A stretch of DNA of 64,000 nucleotides, taken from NCBI RefSeq assembly GCF_030009775.1, contig NZ_JASCTH010000002.1:186001-250000 (forward strand), in the 5' to 3' direction. Each line of letters opens with the position of its first letter. The stretch's first letter is position 1. The translations under genes were made by a program, and so were the position numbers. Origin of the DNA: Actinoplanes sandaracinus. GTDB lineage: Bacteria; Actinomycetota; Actinomycetes; Mycobacteriales; Micromonosporaceae. Positions 36,293 through 44,411 of the stretch are shown piece by piece. The notes under the pieces were generated by a model. The model was not told the DNA's origin, did not search any database, and was given only the letters and a program-made list of their open reading frames with translations.

Positions 36293-37129
36293 TCAGCGGG
36301 TCCGGCGGGCCGGAGCGGAGCGGGCGCGGGCGGGCGCCGGCGCCGGGGTGGCCGCCTTTCGCGCGGTCCGCTTGGCCGGGGCCTTCGCGGTGGTGGCGCT
36401 CTTGGCGGCCGCGGTGGTCTTCGCCGCCGCCGTCGACTTCGCCGCCGTGCTCTTGGCCGCCGTGCTCTTGGCCGCCGACTTGGCCGCCGTGGATTTGGCC
36501 GCCGTGGATTTGGCCGCCGTGGACTTGGCGGCCGTCGACTTGGCGGCCGTGGTGCTCTTGGCCGCCGGGGCGGTCTTCTTGGTGGCGGCGGCCTTCTTGG
36601 TCGCCGGCGCCGTCTTCGCCGCCGTGGTGGCCGTCTTCGCCGCGGTCGTCTTCTTGGCCGCGGTGGTGGTGGCCGCCTTGGTCGCGGACGTGGTCTTCGC
36701 CGCGGTCTTCTTGGCCGGCGTCGTCGTGACCGCCTTGGTGGCGGTCGTCTTCGCCGCGGTCTTCTTTGCCGCGGTCGCAGTGCCGGCCGTCTTCGCCGGT
36801 GCGGCCTTGGTGGCGGTGGACTTCTTCGCCGCCGCCGTGGCCGCCTTGGCCGGCTTTCCGCTCGCCACCAGATCACGGAATGTGCTGCCGGCCTTGAAGA
36901 CCGCGACCGACGTCTTCTTCACCTTGACCGGCTCACCGGTTCGCGGATTGCGCGCCGTACGCGCATTGCGTGCCCGCTTCTCGAACGAACCGAATCCTGT
37001 GAGGGCCACCTTGTCGCCCTTGGCAACGGCGTTCTGAACCTCACTGATGAACGCGTCCAAAGCCAGTGTCGCGGTCTTCCTGTCTCCCAGCTTGACTGCG
37101 AGCGCCTCGATGAGCTCGGCCTTGTTCAC
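36293..37129 (-). CDS. hupB: HU-type nucleoid protein with long Lys/Ala tail
   Basis: A 278-residue HU protein of the actinobacterial HupB type. Residues 1-90 are the HU fold (MNKAELIEALAVKLGDRKTA, VALTGFGSFEKRARNARTAR, NPRTGEPVKVKKTSVAVFKAG). The rest is a histone H1-like tail of KKxAAKT, KSTAAKSTAAKS and related repeats for non-specific DNA binding and compaction. The tail is longer than in M. tuberculosis HupB (about 214 residues in total). It starts at GTG with GGGAGG upstream. The 5' leader contains a perfect GGCCCGT/ACGGGCC palindrome near 37154-37168. Confidence 0.96.
   Translation of the reverse strand: MNKAELIEALAVKLGDRKTATLALDAFISEVQNAVAKGDKVALTGFGSFEKRARNARTARNPRTGEPVKVKKTSVAVFKAGSTFRDLVASGKPAKAATAAAKKSTATKAAPAKTAGTATAAKKTAAKTTATKAVTTTPAKKTAAKTTSATKAATTTAAKKTTAAKTATTAAKTAPATKKAAATKKTAPAAKSTTAAKSTAAKSTAAKSTAAKSTAAKSAAKSTAAKSTAAKSTAAAKTTAAAKSATTAKAPAKRTARKAATPAPAPARARSAPARRTR
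36465..36545 (-). repeat. 15-bp coding repeat in the hupB tail
   Basis: Five or six consecutive copies of a GGCCGCCGTGGATTT-like unit encode the KSTAA pentapeptide repeat. The period is a multiple of three, so the tail can change length without a frameshift. Confidence 0.85.
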
Positions 37130-37245
37130 GGTTTCCTCCCGGACGTGAGAACTGGCCCGTCACGGGCCATTCTGCGCGCACGGTATGCCCTGTGACCTGG
37201 TTACAGAAACATTCAGGGGAAAAAACCGTTGTGTCCCAACGAATA

Positions 37246-37274
37246 CGCCCCTGCCGGGTGACCCGGCAGGGGCG
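37246..37274. terminator. Terminator after leuD
   Basis: CGCCCCTGCCGGG (37246-37258) pairs perfectly with CCCGGCAGGGGCG (37262-37274) across a three-base loop, 18 bases past the leuD stop. On the minus strand it is followed by TATTCGTTG. Confidence 0.8.
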
Positions 37275-37292
37275 CGCCAAAGAGGAAAAGGC

Positions 37293-37880
37293 TCAGACCA
37301 CGACCGGCTTGAAAGCGGGACGCGTCTTCTCGTACGCGGTAATCGCCTCTTCGTGCCGCAGTGTGAGTCCGATGTCGTCGAGGCCCTCCATGAGGCGCCA
37401 GCGACTGAAATCGTCGATCGGGAAGCCATAGGCGGCATCGTCGACGCGGACCACACGGCTCTCCAGGTCGACGGTGATCTCCTTCTCCGGCTCGCTCTCG
37501 GCGAGGTCCCAGAGGCTCTCCACGATCTTCTGGTCGAGCTGGACCGGCAGCAGGCCCTCCTTGAGGGAGTTGCCGCGGAAGATGTCGCCGAAGCGGGAGG
37601 CGATGACCGCCTTGAAACCCCAGTCGCGCAGCGCCCAGACGGCGTGCTGCCGGGACGATCCGGTACCGAAGTTCGGGCCGGCGACCAGGATGGTGGCGCC
37701 CGCGTGGGCCGGCTTGTTCAACACGAACGACGGGTCCTCACGCCAGGCGTTGAAGAGGCCGTCCTCGAAGCCGGTCCGGGTGACCCGCTTCAGGTAGACC
37801 GCGGGGATGATCTGGTCGGTGTCCACGTCGGAACGGCGCAGCGGCATGACCTTGCCGCTGTGGGTGACGAACTTGTCCAT
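37293..37880 (-). CDS. leuD: 3-isopropylmalate dehydratase small subunit
   Basis: LeuD is the swivelling small subunit that, with LeuC, isomerises 2- to 3-isopropylmalate in leucine synthesis. The 195-residue protein has [20 protein letters not shown], then [29 protein letters not shown] and [18 protein letters not shown] lies upstream of the ATG. It follows leuC by 17 bases on the same strand, as an operon. Confidence 0.97.
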   Translation of the reverse strand: MDKFVTHSGKVMPLRRSDVDTDQIIPAVYLKRVTRTGFEDGLFNAWREDPSFVLNKPAHAGATILVAGPNFGTGSSRQHAVWALRDWGFKAVIASRFGDIFRGNSLKEGLLPVQLDQKIVESLWDLAESEPEKEITVDLESRVVRVDDAAYGFPIDDFSRWRLMEGLDDIGLTLRHEEAITAYEKTRPAFKPVVV

Positions 37881-37897
37881 TTTTCTCTCCGGCGGGA

Positions 37898-39352
37898 TCA
37901 GAGGTCGGCGGGGGCGGCCAGCTTGCCGACCACGGCGGTGGCGGCGGCGACCTGCGGCGAGACCAGGTGGGTGCGCCCACCCTTGCCCTGCCGGCCCTCG
38001 AAGTTGCGGTTGGAGGTGGAGGCGGCGCGCTGGCCGGGGCTGAGCGTGTCCGGGTTCATGCCCAGGCACATCGAGCAGCCGGCGAACCGCCACTCGGCGC
38101 CGGCCTCGATGAAGACCTTGTCCAGGCCCTCCGCCTCGGCCTGCTCGCGCACCAGGTAGGAGCCGGGCACGATCATCATGCGGACGCCGTCGGCGACCTT
38201 GCGGCCACGGATCACGTCGGCGGCGGCACGCAGGTCCTCCAGGCGGCCGTTGGTGCACGAGCCGACGAAGACGACGTCGACCGGGACCTCGCGGAACGGG
38301 GTGCCGGGAGTCAGGTCCATGTACGCCAGGGCGCGCTCGGCGGCGCCGCGCTCGACCTCGTCCAGGAAGTCCTCGGGGCTGGGCACGACGCTGTTCAGCG
38401 AGGCGCCCTGGCCCGGGTTGGTGCCCCAGGTGATGAACGGGCTGATCGACGCCGCGTCCAGGATGATCTCGGTGTCGTACTCGGCGCCCTCGTCGGTGGG
38501 CAGGGTCTTCCAGTACGCGACGGCGGCGTCCCAGTCGGCGCCCTTCGCGGCGTGCCGGCGGCCCTTGAGGTATTCGAAGGTGGTCTCGTCCGGCGCGATC
38601 ATGCCGGCCTTGGCGCCCCACTCGATCGACATGTTGCAGATGGTCATCCGGCCCTCCATGGAGAGCTTGCGGATGGCCTCGCCCCGGTACTCCACGATGT
38701 GGCCGTTGCCGCCACCGGTGCCGGTCTGCGTGATCAGGGCGAGGATCAGGTCCTTCGCGGAGACGCCCGGGCCGAGCTCGCCGACGACCGTGACCGCCAT
38801 CGTCTTCGGCTTCGACTGCGGCAGCGTCTGGGTGGCGAGCACGTGCTCGACCTCACTGGTGCCGATGCCGAAGGCCAGCGCGCCGAACGCGCCGTGGGTC
38901 GCGGTGTGCGAGTCGCCGCAGACGATCGTCATGCCGGGCTGGGTGAGGCCGAGCTGGGGGCCGATCACGTGCACGATGCCCTGGTTCACGTCGCCCAGCG
39001 GACGGATCTCGACACCGAACTCGGCGCAGTTCTTGCGCAGGGTCTCGATCTGCGTGCGGGAGGTCGTGTCGGCGATCGTGAAGAGCTCGCCGCGTTTGGT
39101 GTTGAACGCGGGATCCGCATACCCGGTGGGGGTGTTGTGGTCCTCGGTAGCGAGCGTGAGGTCGGTACGGCGTACCGGCCGCCCGGCCATCCGCAGACCG
39201 TCGAACGCCTGCGGGCTGGTGACCTCGTGCAGCAGGTGTAGGTCGATGAAGAGCAGGTCGGGCTCACCCTCGGCCGTGCGCACCACGTGGTCATCCCAGA
39301 CCTTCTCGGCCAGGGTCCTGGGTTTCCCGCTCTGGGGAGTGACTCCCACCAT
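37898..39352 (-). CDS. leuC: 3-isopropylmalate dehydratase large subunit
   Basis: LeuC carries the [4Fe-4S] cluster of isopropylmalate isomerase. The 484-residue protein shows [12 protein letters not shown] at the start, [35 protein letters not shown] (first cluster Cys) and [13 protein letters not shown] (the other two Cys). The operon leuC-leuD reads away from the divergent IclR regulator gene with a gap of only 49 bases to its likely start, which must hold both promoters. Confidence 0.97.
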   Translation of the reverse strand: MVGVTPQSGKPRTLAEKVWDDHVVRTAEGEPDLLFIDLHLLHEVTSPQAFDGLRMAGRPVRRTDLTLATEDHNTPTGYADPAFNTKRGELFTIADTTSRTQIETLRKNCAEFGVEIRPLGDVNQGIVHVIGPQLGLTQPGMTIVCGDSHTATHGAFGALAFGIGTSEVEHVLATQTLPQSKPKTMAVTVVGELGPGVSAKDLILALITQTGTGGGNGHIVEYRGEAIRKLSMEGRMTICNMSIEWGAKAGMIAPDETTFEYLKGRRHAAKGADWDAAVAYWKTLPTDEGAEYDTEIILDAASISPFITWGTNPGQGASLNSVVPSPEDFLDEVERGAAERALAYMDLTPGTPFREVPVDVVFVGSCTNGRLEDLRAAADVIRGRKVADGVRMMIVPGSYLVREQAEAEGLDKVFIEAGAEWRFAGCSMCLGMNPDTLSPGQRAASTSNRNFEGRQGKGGRTHLVSPQVAAATAVVGKLAAPADL

Positions 39353-39401
39353 CTGGACATCCTAAATTCTGGAATGTATGTTTCGGCTTGTGGGACACAG
39401 T
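39353..39401. promoter_or_regulatory. Divergent leuC / IclR-regulator control region
   Basis: This short AT-rich gap separates leuC and the NdgR-like gene. It contains the inverted repeat ATTCTGGAAT (39366-39375) and a CTAAAT/TGTATG pair that may be -10-like. By analogy with NdgR/LtbR systems, which repress leuCD, it probably holds the regulator's own operator. The exact site is inferred. Confidence 0.45.
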
Positions 39402-40088
39402 ATGAGCGGTGTAGGCGTTCTCGACAAGGCGGTCGTCATCCTCGCCGCATGTGTCGACGGCGCCAGCCTTGCCGAGTTGGTCGAACGCACCAAGCTGCCG
39501 CGGGCGACCGCACATCGCCTGGCCCAGGCCTTGGAGATCCATCGGATGCTGGTGCGTGACACTCAAGGAAGATGGCGGCCAGGACCGAGATTGGGCGAGT
39601 TGGCCAATGCCGCGCCAGACGTTCTGCTGACCGCCGCGGAACCCCTGCTGTCCGCACTACGGGACGCCACGGGCGAGAGCGCTCAGCTTTATCTGCGTCG
39701 TGCCGATGAACGGATCTGCGTCGCCGCCGCCGAACGGGCGAGTGGTCTGCGCGACACCGTGCCGGTCGGTTCGGTGCTGCCGATGGTCGCCGGGTCGGCC
39801 GCCCAGATCCTGCTCGCGTGGGAGCCCCCCGAGGCTGTGATGCCGCTCCTACCGCGCTGCAAGTTCACCGGCCGCACTCTGGCCGAGGTGCGCCGCCGCG
39901 GCTGGGCCCAGAGCGTCGCCGAGCGTGAGCCGGGTGTGGCAAGCGTCTCCGCGCCGATCCGGGACCGCACCGGGCGGGTGATCGCGTCGATTTCGATAAG
40001 CGGTCCGATCGAGCGGCTGGGCCGTCGCCCCGGTGAGCGTCACGCGATGGCCGTCGTTCGCGCCGGCCAGCGCCTCTCCGGCCTCTAA
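39402..40088 (+). CDS. ndgR: IclR-family regulator of leucine genes (NdgR/LtbR-like)
   Basis: A 228-residue regulator with an N-terminal winged helix (SGVGVLDKAVVILAACVDGA, LAELVERTKLPRATAHRLAQ) and a C-terminal IclR effector domain (RDTVPVGSVLPMVAGSAAQ, VASVSAPIRDRTGRVIASIS). In actinobacteria this orthologue lies divergent to leuCD and controls leucine and other amino-acid genes. The ATG at 39402 matches the family N-terminus; a start at 39378 would add eight residues and cut into the control region. Confidence 0.92.
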   Translation: MSGVGVLDKAVVILAACVDGASLAELVERTKLPRATAHRLAQALEIHRMLVRDTQGRWRPGPRLGELANAAPDVLLTAAEPLLSALRDATGESAQLYLRRADERICVAAAERASGLRDTVPVGSVLPMVAGSAAQILLAWEPPEAVMPLLPRCKFTGRTLAEVRRRGWAQSVAEREPGVASVSAPIRDRTGRVIASISISGPIERLGRRPGERHAMAVVRAGQRLSGL

Positions 40089-40120
40089 CCCCCCTCACCC
40101 ACCTGCCTACCCACCTACCT

Positions 40121-40178
40121 GCCGCGATCTTGTGGGTTCCTGCCGCGCCGTTGGCGGAGACATTCACTAGATCGCGGC
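40121..40178. repeat. Dispersed imperfect palindrome, copy 5
   Basis: It begins GCCGCGATCTTGTGGG and ends CACTAGATCGCGGC, with CTGCCGC/GCGGAG arms near the centre. It lies between the convergent ndgR and MBL hydrolase genes. Confidence 0.75.
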
Positions 40179-40194
40179 CGGTGGGGGCGCTGCT

Positions 40195-40866
40195 TCAGGG
40201 AGTCCAGACGGCGTTGTCGTGAGCGAAGAGCACCCGCCGCGGGTCGAACGTGAGCAGTCTCTCGATCCACGGCGGGGGTTCGCCGACCCCGGCCCGGTGA
40301 GCGAGCACGTCGCCGGTGAACGCGCTGGCGTGGTCGTGACTCTGCCCCGCCACGATCACGGTGCCGTCGGCGGCGGTCACCACCACCGACTGGTGTCCGG
40401 CGGTGTGCCCCGGAGTCGGAACGATCCGGACCCCGGGCAGGATCTCCGTCTCGCCGTCCAGTTCCTCATAGCGGGCGCCGGCGAAGTCGACCAACTCGGG
40501 AAGTGTGTGATGGGGCACGGTCCGGGCGGTGGCCAGCTCGGTCCGCTGGGTGAAGACCGGCACGCCGCCGAACTCCGGGTTGCCGCCACTGTGGTCGAAG
40601 TGGAGGTGGCAGTTCACCACGTACCGGATGTCGCCGATCGTGGCGCCGGCGGCCGCGAGCGCGGCTCCGAGCGGAACGCGGTGCGGCTGGTAGTGGGCGT
40701 CGACCTCGGGATGGCTGCCCATGCCGGTATCGACCAGGATCCGGCCGGCCGGGTGGTCGATGAGATAGCCCAGGGCGGGTTCGACCCGGGGCGCACCGGT
40801 GCCGGGTTCCTCGGCGGGCCGGATGAACCATCCGAAGTCGACGCGGCGAACGGTGAGGTCGGTCAT
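40195..40866 (-). CDS. Metallo-beta-lactamase-fold hydrolase (AHL lactonase-like)
   Basis: A 223-residue MBL-fold protein. The metal motif is CHLHFDHSGGN (HxHxDH) and the downstream ligands are PGHTAGHQSVVV and AGQSHDHASAF. GYLIDHPAGRILVDTGMG is the first beta-strand block. Its length and motif spacing resemble N-acyl-homoserine lactonases and related lactonases, but other esterase-type substrates are equally possible. The ATG at 40866 matches the family start. It is followed on the same strand side by a strong hairpin and the tRNA genes upstream. Confidence 0.85.
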   Translation of the reverse strand: MTDLTVRRVDFGWFIRPAEEPGTGAPRVEPALGYLIDHPAGRILVDTGMGSHPEVDAHYQPHRVPLGAALAAAGATIGDIRYVVNCHLHFDHSGGNPEFGGVPVFTQRTELATARTVPHHTLPELVDFAGARYEELDGETEILPGVRIVPTPGHTAGHQSVVVTAADGTVIVAGQSHDHASAFTGDVLAHRAGVGEPPPWIERLLTFDPRRVLFAHDNAVWTP

Positions 40867-40990
40867 CGCCGCAGTATTCCCGGCACGCGACGGCCCGGCC
40901 ACGCCGATCTCCGGAGAGCAGAAAACGGCTTCCCGCGATCTCTGCTTCCGGCGCGGAAACTGAGGGGTGCTGAGGCAGCAGAGAAATAGA

Positions 40991-41020
40991 TCGGCCCGCA
41001 CCGGATCCGGTGCGGGCCGA
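40991..41020 (-). terminator. Terminator of the first tRNA-Glu gene
   Basis: A perfect stem TCGGCCCGCACCG with its complement around GATC, followed on the minus strand by TCTATTTC. It stands six bases after the tRNA 3' end. Confidence 0.85.
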
Positions 41021-41026
41021 TCTTTC

Positions 41027-41102
41027 TGGTAGTCCCGAAGGGATTCGAACCCTCGCTACCGCCTTGAGAGGGCGGCGTCCTAGGCCGCTAGACGACGGGA
41101 CC
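41027..41102 (-). tRNA. tRNA-Glu (anticodon CTC), CCA encoded
   Basis: The minus strand reads GGTCCCGTCGTCTAGCGGCC and folds into a standard cloverleaf. The anticodon loop is CCCTCTCAAGG (anticodon CTC), the T-loop GGTTCGAATCC, and the acceptor stem GGTCCCG/CGGGACT has a terminal G-U pair. The 3' CCA is encoded. Confidence 0.95.
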
Positions 41103-41443
41103 AAGAACTTCCGTTCACCGCCCGGTTGCGGCGGCGGGCTGAACTCTATCAGCACCTCCGCCGCAGCCGAAATCGGATATCCACCCACCTCAACACCGCC
41201 GGCGACGGCCGGACCACGGGCCCGCTCCGGGCGCCGCCCGGCACCCCTGAGGCGGCACCGAGAACGGCGGAGCCGCGGCCTGTGGCGGAGTGCGACAGGG
41301 CCCCAGCCCGCGAGTGGCGCCCACGTCGCGCGGGAGCTCACGCGACGTCGATGGCTGCGGCGGGGCGCGGCGGGCCGCGTATGAGATGAGGGTGGTGGAA
41401 TGCGAAACGGCCCGCATCAGAAGATGCGGGCCGTTGCCGAATG
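41103..41443. other. Spacer between the two tRNA-Glu genes
   Basis: About 340 bases with no recognisable gene; it contains the terminator of the second tRNA-Glu (separate entry). The rest is GC-rich sequence without codon bias. Confidence 0.5.
41406..41435 (-). terminator. Terminator of the second tRNA-Glu gene
   Basis: AACGGCCCGCATC pairs perfectly with GATGCGGGCCGTT around AGAA, eight bases past the tRNA 3' end. Confidence 0.8.
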
Positions 41444-41516
41444 TAGTCCCGAAGGGATTCGAACCCTCGCTACCGCCTTGAGAGGGCGGCGTCCTAGGCC
41501 GCTAGACGACGGGACC
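41444..41516 (-). tRNA. tRNA-Glu (anticodon CTC), second identical copy, CCA not encoded
   Basis: The 73 bases are identical to the body of the other tRNA-Glu, with anticodon CTC. Here the discriminator A is followed by CAT rather than CCA, so the end must be added by nucleotidyltransferase. Confidence 0.95.
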
Positions 41517-41585
41517 AGGACGTGCTATCTCGCTGTTTCCAGCGATAACTGCTTTCCAGCACTGCCCTCCCGGAGGAGGGCTGCG

Positions 41586-41657
41586 CTGGGGTACCAGGAC
41601 TCGAACCTAGACTAGCTGAACCAGAATCAGCCGGGCTGCCAATTACCCCATACCCCA
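41586..41657 (-). tRNA. tRNA-Gln (anticodon CTG)
   Basis: The minus strand starts TGGGGTATGGGGTAATTGGC, with anticodon loop GATTCTGGTTC (CTG), T-loop GGTTCGAGTCC and acceptor TGGGGTA/TACCCCA. CCA is not encoded. Glu and Gln tRNA genes side by side match this position in mycobacteria. Confidence 0.95.
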
Positions 41658-41720
41658 TTTGGCCCGGCTTGCCGTGCCGTGGAGAACTTTACCCGAGGCC
41701 CCCCGGCCCACCAAATCGGG

Positions 41721-42524
41721 TTACCCGAATAGATCAGCGTGACGGCGCGCCCACTCCACGTAACGCATCGCCGGGCGGCCCAGCAGGTCGGAAACGGCCG
41801 GCACAGCCTGCTGAGGATGCTCGGTGAGTTGCGCGAGACCGTCCAGGTACCAACGGCCGTACTCGCCCATGACCTGCTCGAACTGAGCGATCGCGGCGTC
41901 ACCGGTCAACTCCGTGTAGGTGAGCTCACGGCCCAGGGCCGTGCCGATGGCGGCGACCTTCGCGGGACGACTGAGCGCCTCGGGGCCGGTCAGCTCGTAG
42001 GACCTGCCCTGGTGATCCTCGGAGAGCAACACGCGGGCGGCGACGGCGGCGATGTCCTCCTGGGCGATCGGCGCGTTGATCGCGTCCGGGTACGCGTCCC
42101 GGACCTCGTCGCCGGCCTGGATCTGCGGGGCCCAGAGAGTCGCGTTCGCCATGAACTCACCGGGTTCGAGATGGGTGAACGGCACGCCGCAGGCCTCCAC
42201 GCCGTCCTCGACTCCCTGCCAGTGGTCCCCTTTCGTCCCGGCCATGTCGACGATGTGCCGCACTCCGGCGTCCGCGGCCAGCCGGCAGACCTCGAAAGCG
42301 GTGGCGGGGTCGGGCGCGAGGTAGAGCTTCTCGACGCCCTTCAGCGCCTCGGCGACCGCGCCGGGCCGCTTGAAGGAGCCCTTCACCACCTCGACGCCGG
42401 GTGGCAGCGCGGCTCGGGTCGGGTCGACGGTCAGGGCCCGCACCTCGGTAGCGCCGAGCGCCAGCAACTCGTCGACGACCATCCGGCCGACGTTTCCGGT
42501 GGCTCCGGTGACCAGGATCCTCAT
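41721..42524 (-). CDS. NmrA/SDR-type NAD(P)-binding reductase
   Basis: A 267-residue atypical short-chain dehydrogenase of the NmrA/quinone-oxidoreductase-2 type. The Rossmann motif MRILVTGATGNVGRMVVDEL (GxxGxxG) opens the protein; EVVKGSFKRPGAVAEALKG and HLEPGEFMANATLW are family blocks. There is no YxxxK catalytic pair, so it may be a redox sensor or use a different mechanism. It is divergent from a TetR gene across an operator-like palindrome, so it is probably induced by that regulator's ligand. Confidence 0.85.
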   Translation of the reverse strand: MRILVTGATGNVGRMVVDELLALGATEVRALTVDPTRAALPPGVEVVKGSFKRPGAVAEALKGVEKLYLAPDPATAFEVCRLAADAGVRHIVDMAGTKGDHWQGVEDGVEACGVPFTHLEPGEFMANATLWAPQIQAGDEVRDAYPDAINAPIAQEDIAAVAARVLLSEDHQGRSYELTGPEALSRPAKVAAIGTALGRELTYTELTGDAAIAQFEQVMGEYGRWYLDGLAQLTEHPQQAVPAVSDLLGRPAMRYVEWARRHADLFG

Positions 42525-42533
42525 TCTCGTACT

Positions 42534-42559
42534 CCCTACGGAAAGGCTTTCCCGTAGGG
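42534..42559. promoter_or_regulatory. Operator-like inverted repeat between the reductase and TetR genes
   Basis: CCCTACGG (42534-42541) and CCGTAGGG (42552-42559) are perfect inverted repeats; the inner AAAG/CTTT continue the symmetry apart from one extra base. The site lies in the 46-base gap between two divergent genes, where the TetR protein would be expected to repress both. Confidence 0.7.
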
Positions 42560-42570
42560 TATACGGAATC

Positions 42571-43275
42571 ATGGAGAACTACCCACTGCTCTGGCGCCGC
42601 ACTCTTCCCGCGAAGAAGCCCACCGGACGCCCGCCGCGACTCAGCGTCGACGCGGTGGTGGCCGCCGCGATCCGGATCGCCGACGCAGACGGGCTGGAGG
42701 CGGCCTCGATGGCGCGGGTCGCGGCGGATCTCGGGGTGGCGACGATGACGCTCTACACCTACGTGCCGTCCCGGGCCGATCTGATCGCGGCGATGGTCGA
42801 CGATGTGCTGCTGGCCCGTCATCTGGCGGCCACCGAGCAGAGCTGGCGGGATCGGGTGGCGGTCTTCGCCGAGCGCACCCGGGAGATGTTCGTGACGCAC
42901 CCCTGGCTGACCGAGGTGTCGCTGGTCCGGCCGCCGCTCGGTCCGGGCACGATGGCCGAGCGCGAGTTCCTGGTCGCCACGATGACCGGCGCGGGCGTGC
43001 CCGCCGGGCAGATCAACCGGGCGGCGCTGGCGGTGACGGCGTATGTCTACGCCTTCGCCCGGGAGGCCGGCGAGGACGCCCGGCTCAGCCGGATCAGCGG
43101 CCAGTCCACCGAGTCGTGGTGGCTGGAGCGGGGCGAGTTCTGGGAGAAGTGGTTCGACGTCGAGGCCTACCCGGCGATGACGGCCTTGTGGAACGCGGGC
43201 GGGTTCGAGGACCAGGCCGGTTTCGAGTACGGCCTGGCCCTGCTGCTCGACGGGATCGAGCGGTCAGTCGAGTGA
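42571..43275 (+). CDS. TetR-family transcriptional regulator
   Basis: A 234-residue TetR protein. The helix-turn-helix lies at about residues 25-75 (RLSVDAVVAAAIRIADADGL, then MARVAADLGVATMTLYTYVP). The C-terminal all-helical domain resembles the TetR_C type of larger regulators (FAERTREMFVTHPWLTEVSL, then YEYGLALLLDGIE-type end). It is divergent from the NmrA-like reductase and probably controls it together with itself. Confidence 0.9.
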   Translation: MENYPLLWRRTLPAKKPTGRPPRLSVDAVVAAAIRIADADGLEAASMARVAADLGVATMTLYTYVPSRADLIAAMVDDVLLARHLAATEQSWRDRVAVFAERTREMFVTHPWLTEVSLVRPPLGPGTMAEREFLVATMTGAGVPAGQINRAALAVTAYVYAFAREAGEDARLSRISGQSTESWWLERGEFWEKWFDVEAYPAMTALWNAGGFEDQAGFEYGLALLLDGIERSVE

Positions 43276-44058
43276 GACCACCGGGTTACGCAGCTCGCCG
43301 ATGCCCTGGATGCTGACCGACACGGTGTCGCCCGGCACGATCTGGCTCACACCGGCGGGCGTGCCGGTCAGGATGATGTCGCCCGGCAGCAACGTCATGA
43401 CGTGCGACACGTAGGAGATCAAGCTCGGGATGTCGAAGACCATGTCCTTGGTCCGCCCGATCTGGCGCACCTCCATCGCCTCCGGGTCACGGCCGACCTC
43501 GCAGCGCACCTCGATGTCGCTGACGTCCAGGCCGGTGACGATCCACGGGCCGATCGGGCAGAACGAGTCGAAGCCCTTGGCCCGGGTCCACTGCGGGTCG
43601 GAACGCTGCAGGTCACGGGCGGTCACGTCGTTGCCGCAGGTGTAGCCGAAGATCGCCTTCTCGGCGCCGGCGCGGTCGACGCGGCGGGCGCCGGTCGCGC
43701 CGATCACGACGGCGAGCTCGGCCTCCTCCTCGACCCGGTTGGTGACCGCGGGGATCCGGATCGCGTCGTTCGGGCCGATCACCGAGGTGGACGGCTTGAT
43801 GAAGATCAGCGGCTCCTTGGGCACCTCGTTGCCCATCTCGGCGGCGTGGTCGGCGTAGTTGCGGCCGACACCGATCACCTTGCTGGAGAAGATCGGGGCG
43901 AGCAGCCGGATGTCGGCCAGCGCCCATCGCTGCCCGGTGAGGCGCACCTCGTTGAAGGGCAGGCTGTCGATCTCGGCGACCGTCAGTCCCGAGGAGCCGT
44001 CGCCCTCGACGACGCCGAAAGAGACTCCCTTGGAATGGACAAAACGGGCGAAGCGCAC
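43264..44058 (-). CDS. Fumarylacetoacetate hydrolase family protein
   Basis: A 264-residue FAH-fold protein. VIGVGRNYADHAAEMGNEVP, IFIKPSTSVIGPNDAIRIP, EEAELAVVIG (metal-binding Glu), YTCGNDVTARDLQ and DIILTGTPAGVSQIVPGD are all present, in the order typical of acylpyruvase/2-hydroxyhepta-diene-dioate isomerase types. The mycobacterial orthologue lies next to gltX; here gltX is not present beside it. It starts at GTG and is convergent with the TetR gene (12-base overlap). Confidence 0.92.
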   Translation of the reverse strand: MRFARFVHSKGVSFGVVEGDGSSGLTVAEIDSLPFNEVRLTGQRWALADIRLLAPIFSSKVIGVGRNYADHAAEMGNEVPKEPLIFIKPSTSVIGPNDAIRIPAVTNRVEEEAELAVVIGATGARRVDRAGAEKAIFGYTCGNDVTARDLQRSDPQWTRAKGFDSFCPIGPWIVTGLDVSDIEVRCEVGRDPEAMEVRQIGRTKDMVFDIPSLISYVSHVMTLLPGDIILTGTPAGVSQIVPGDTVSVSIQGIGELRNPVVSLD

Positions 44059-44160
44059 GGGTGAACCCCATCTCTAGCAGTGCGGACTCCCGGCTGGCTC
44101 TCCGTGCCTCCCCGCCAGTCGCCGGGGCGGCACGGAGAACCAGCCGGACCACCCCGAAAT

Positions 44161-44403
44161 CTACGCCGGTCGGGTTTCCGCACCGAGCCGTGGGAACGGC
44201 TCCAGGGCGAAGACCACCTCGACCGGCACCTCGAAGTAGCCGGAGATGCGCAGCGCCAGATGCAGGCTCGGGCTGAACTCGCCGCGCTCCAGGTAACCCA
44301 CCGTCTGGTAGTGCACCCCGAGAGCGTCGGCGAGCTGCCGCCGCGTGATGCCACGCTCGGCACGCAGCATCGCGATCCGGTTGTAGGTGACCTCGCTGGC
44401 CAT
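44161..44403 (-). CDS. XRE-type helix-turn-helix regulator
   Basis: An 80-residue single-domain regulator: RIAMLRAERGITRRQLADAL, GVHYQTVGYLERGEFSP (recognition helix) and a short tail HLALRISGYFEVPVEVVFAL. These small Cro-like proteins are typical of antibiotic-response or ABC-exporter operons. The ATG at 44403 has GGGAG upstream and starts nine bases behind the permease stop, so it is the third gene of the ATPase-permease-regulator operon. It may sense and control the exporter through the palindrome upstream of the ATPase gene. Confidence 0.9.
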   Translation of the reverse strand: MASEVTYNRIAMLRAERGITRRQLADALGVHYQTVGYLERGEFSPSLHLALRISGYFEVPVEVVFALEPFPRLGAETRPA

Positions 44404-44411
44404 GTGCTCCC

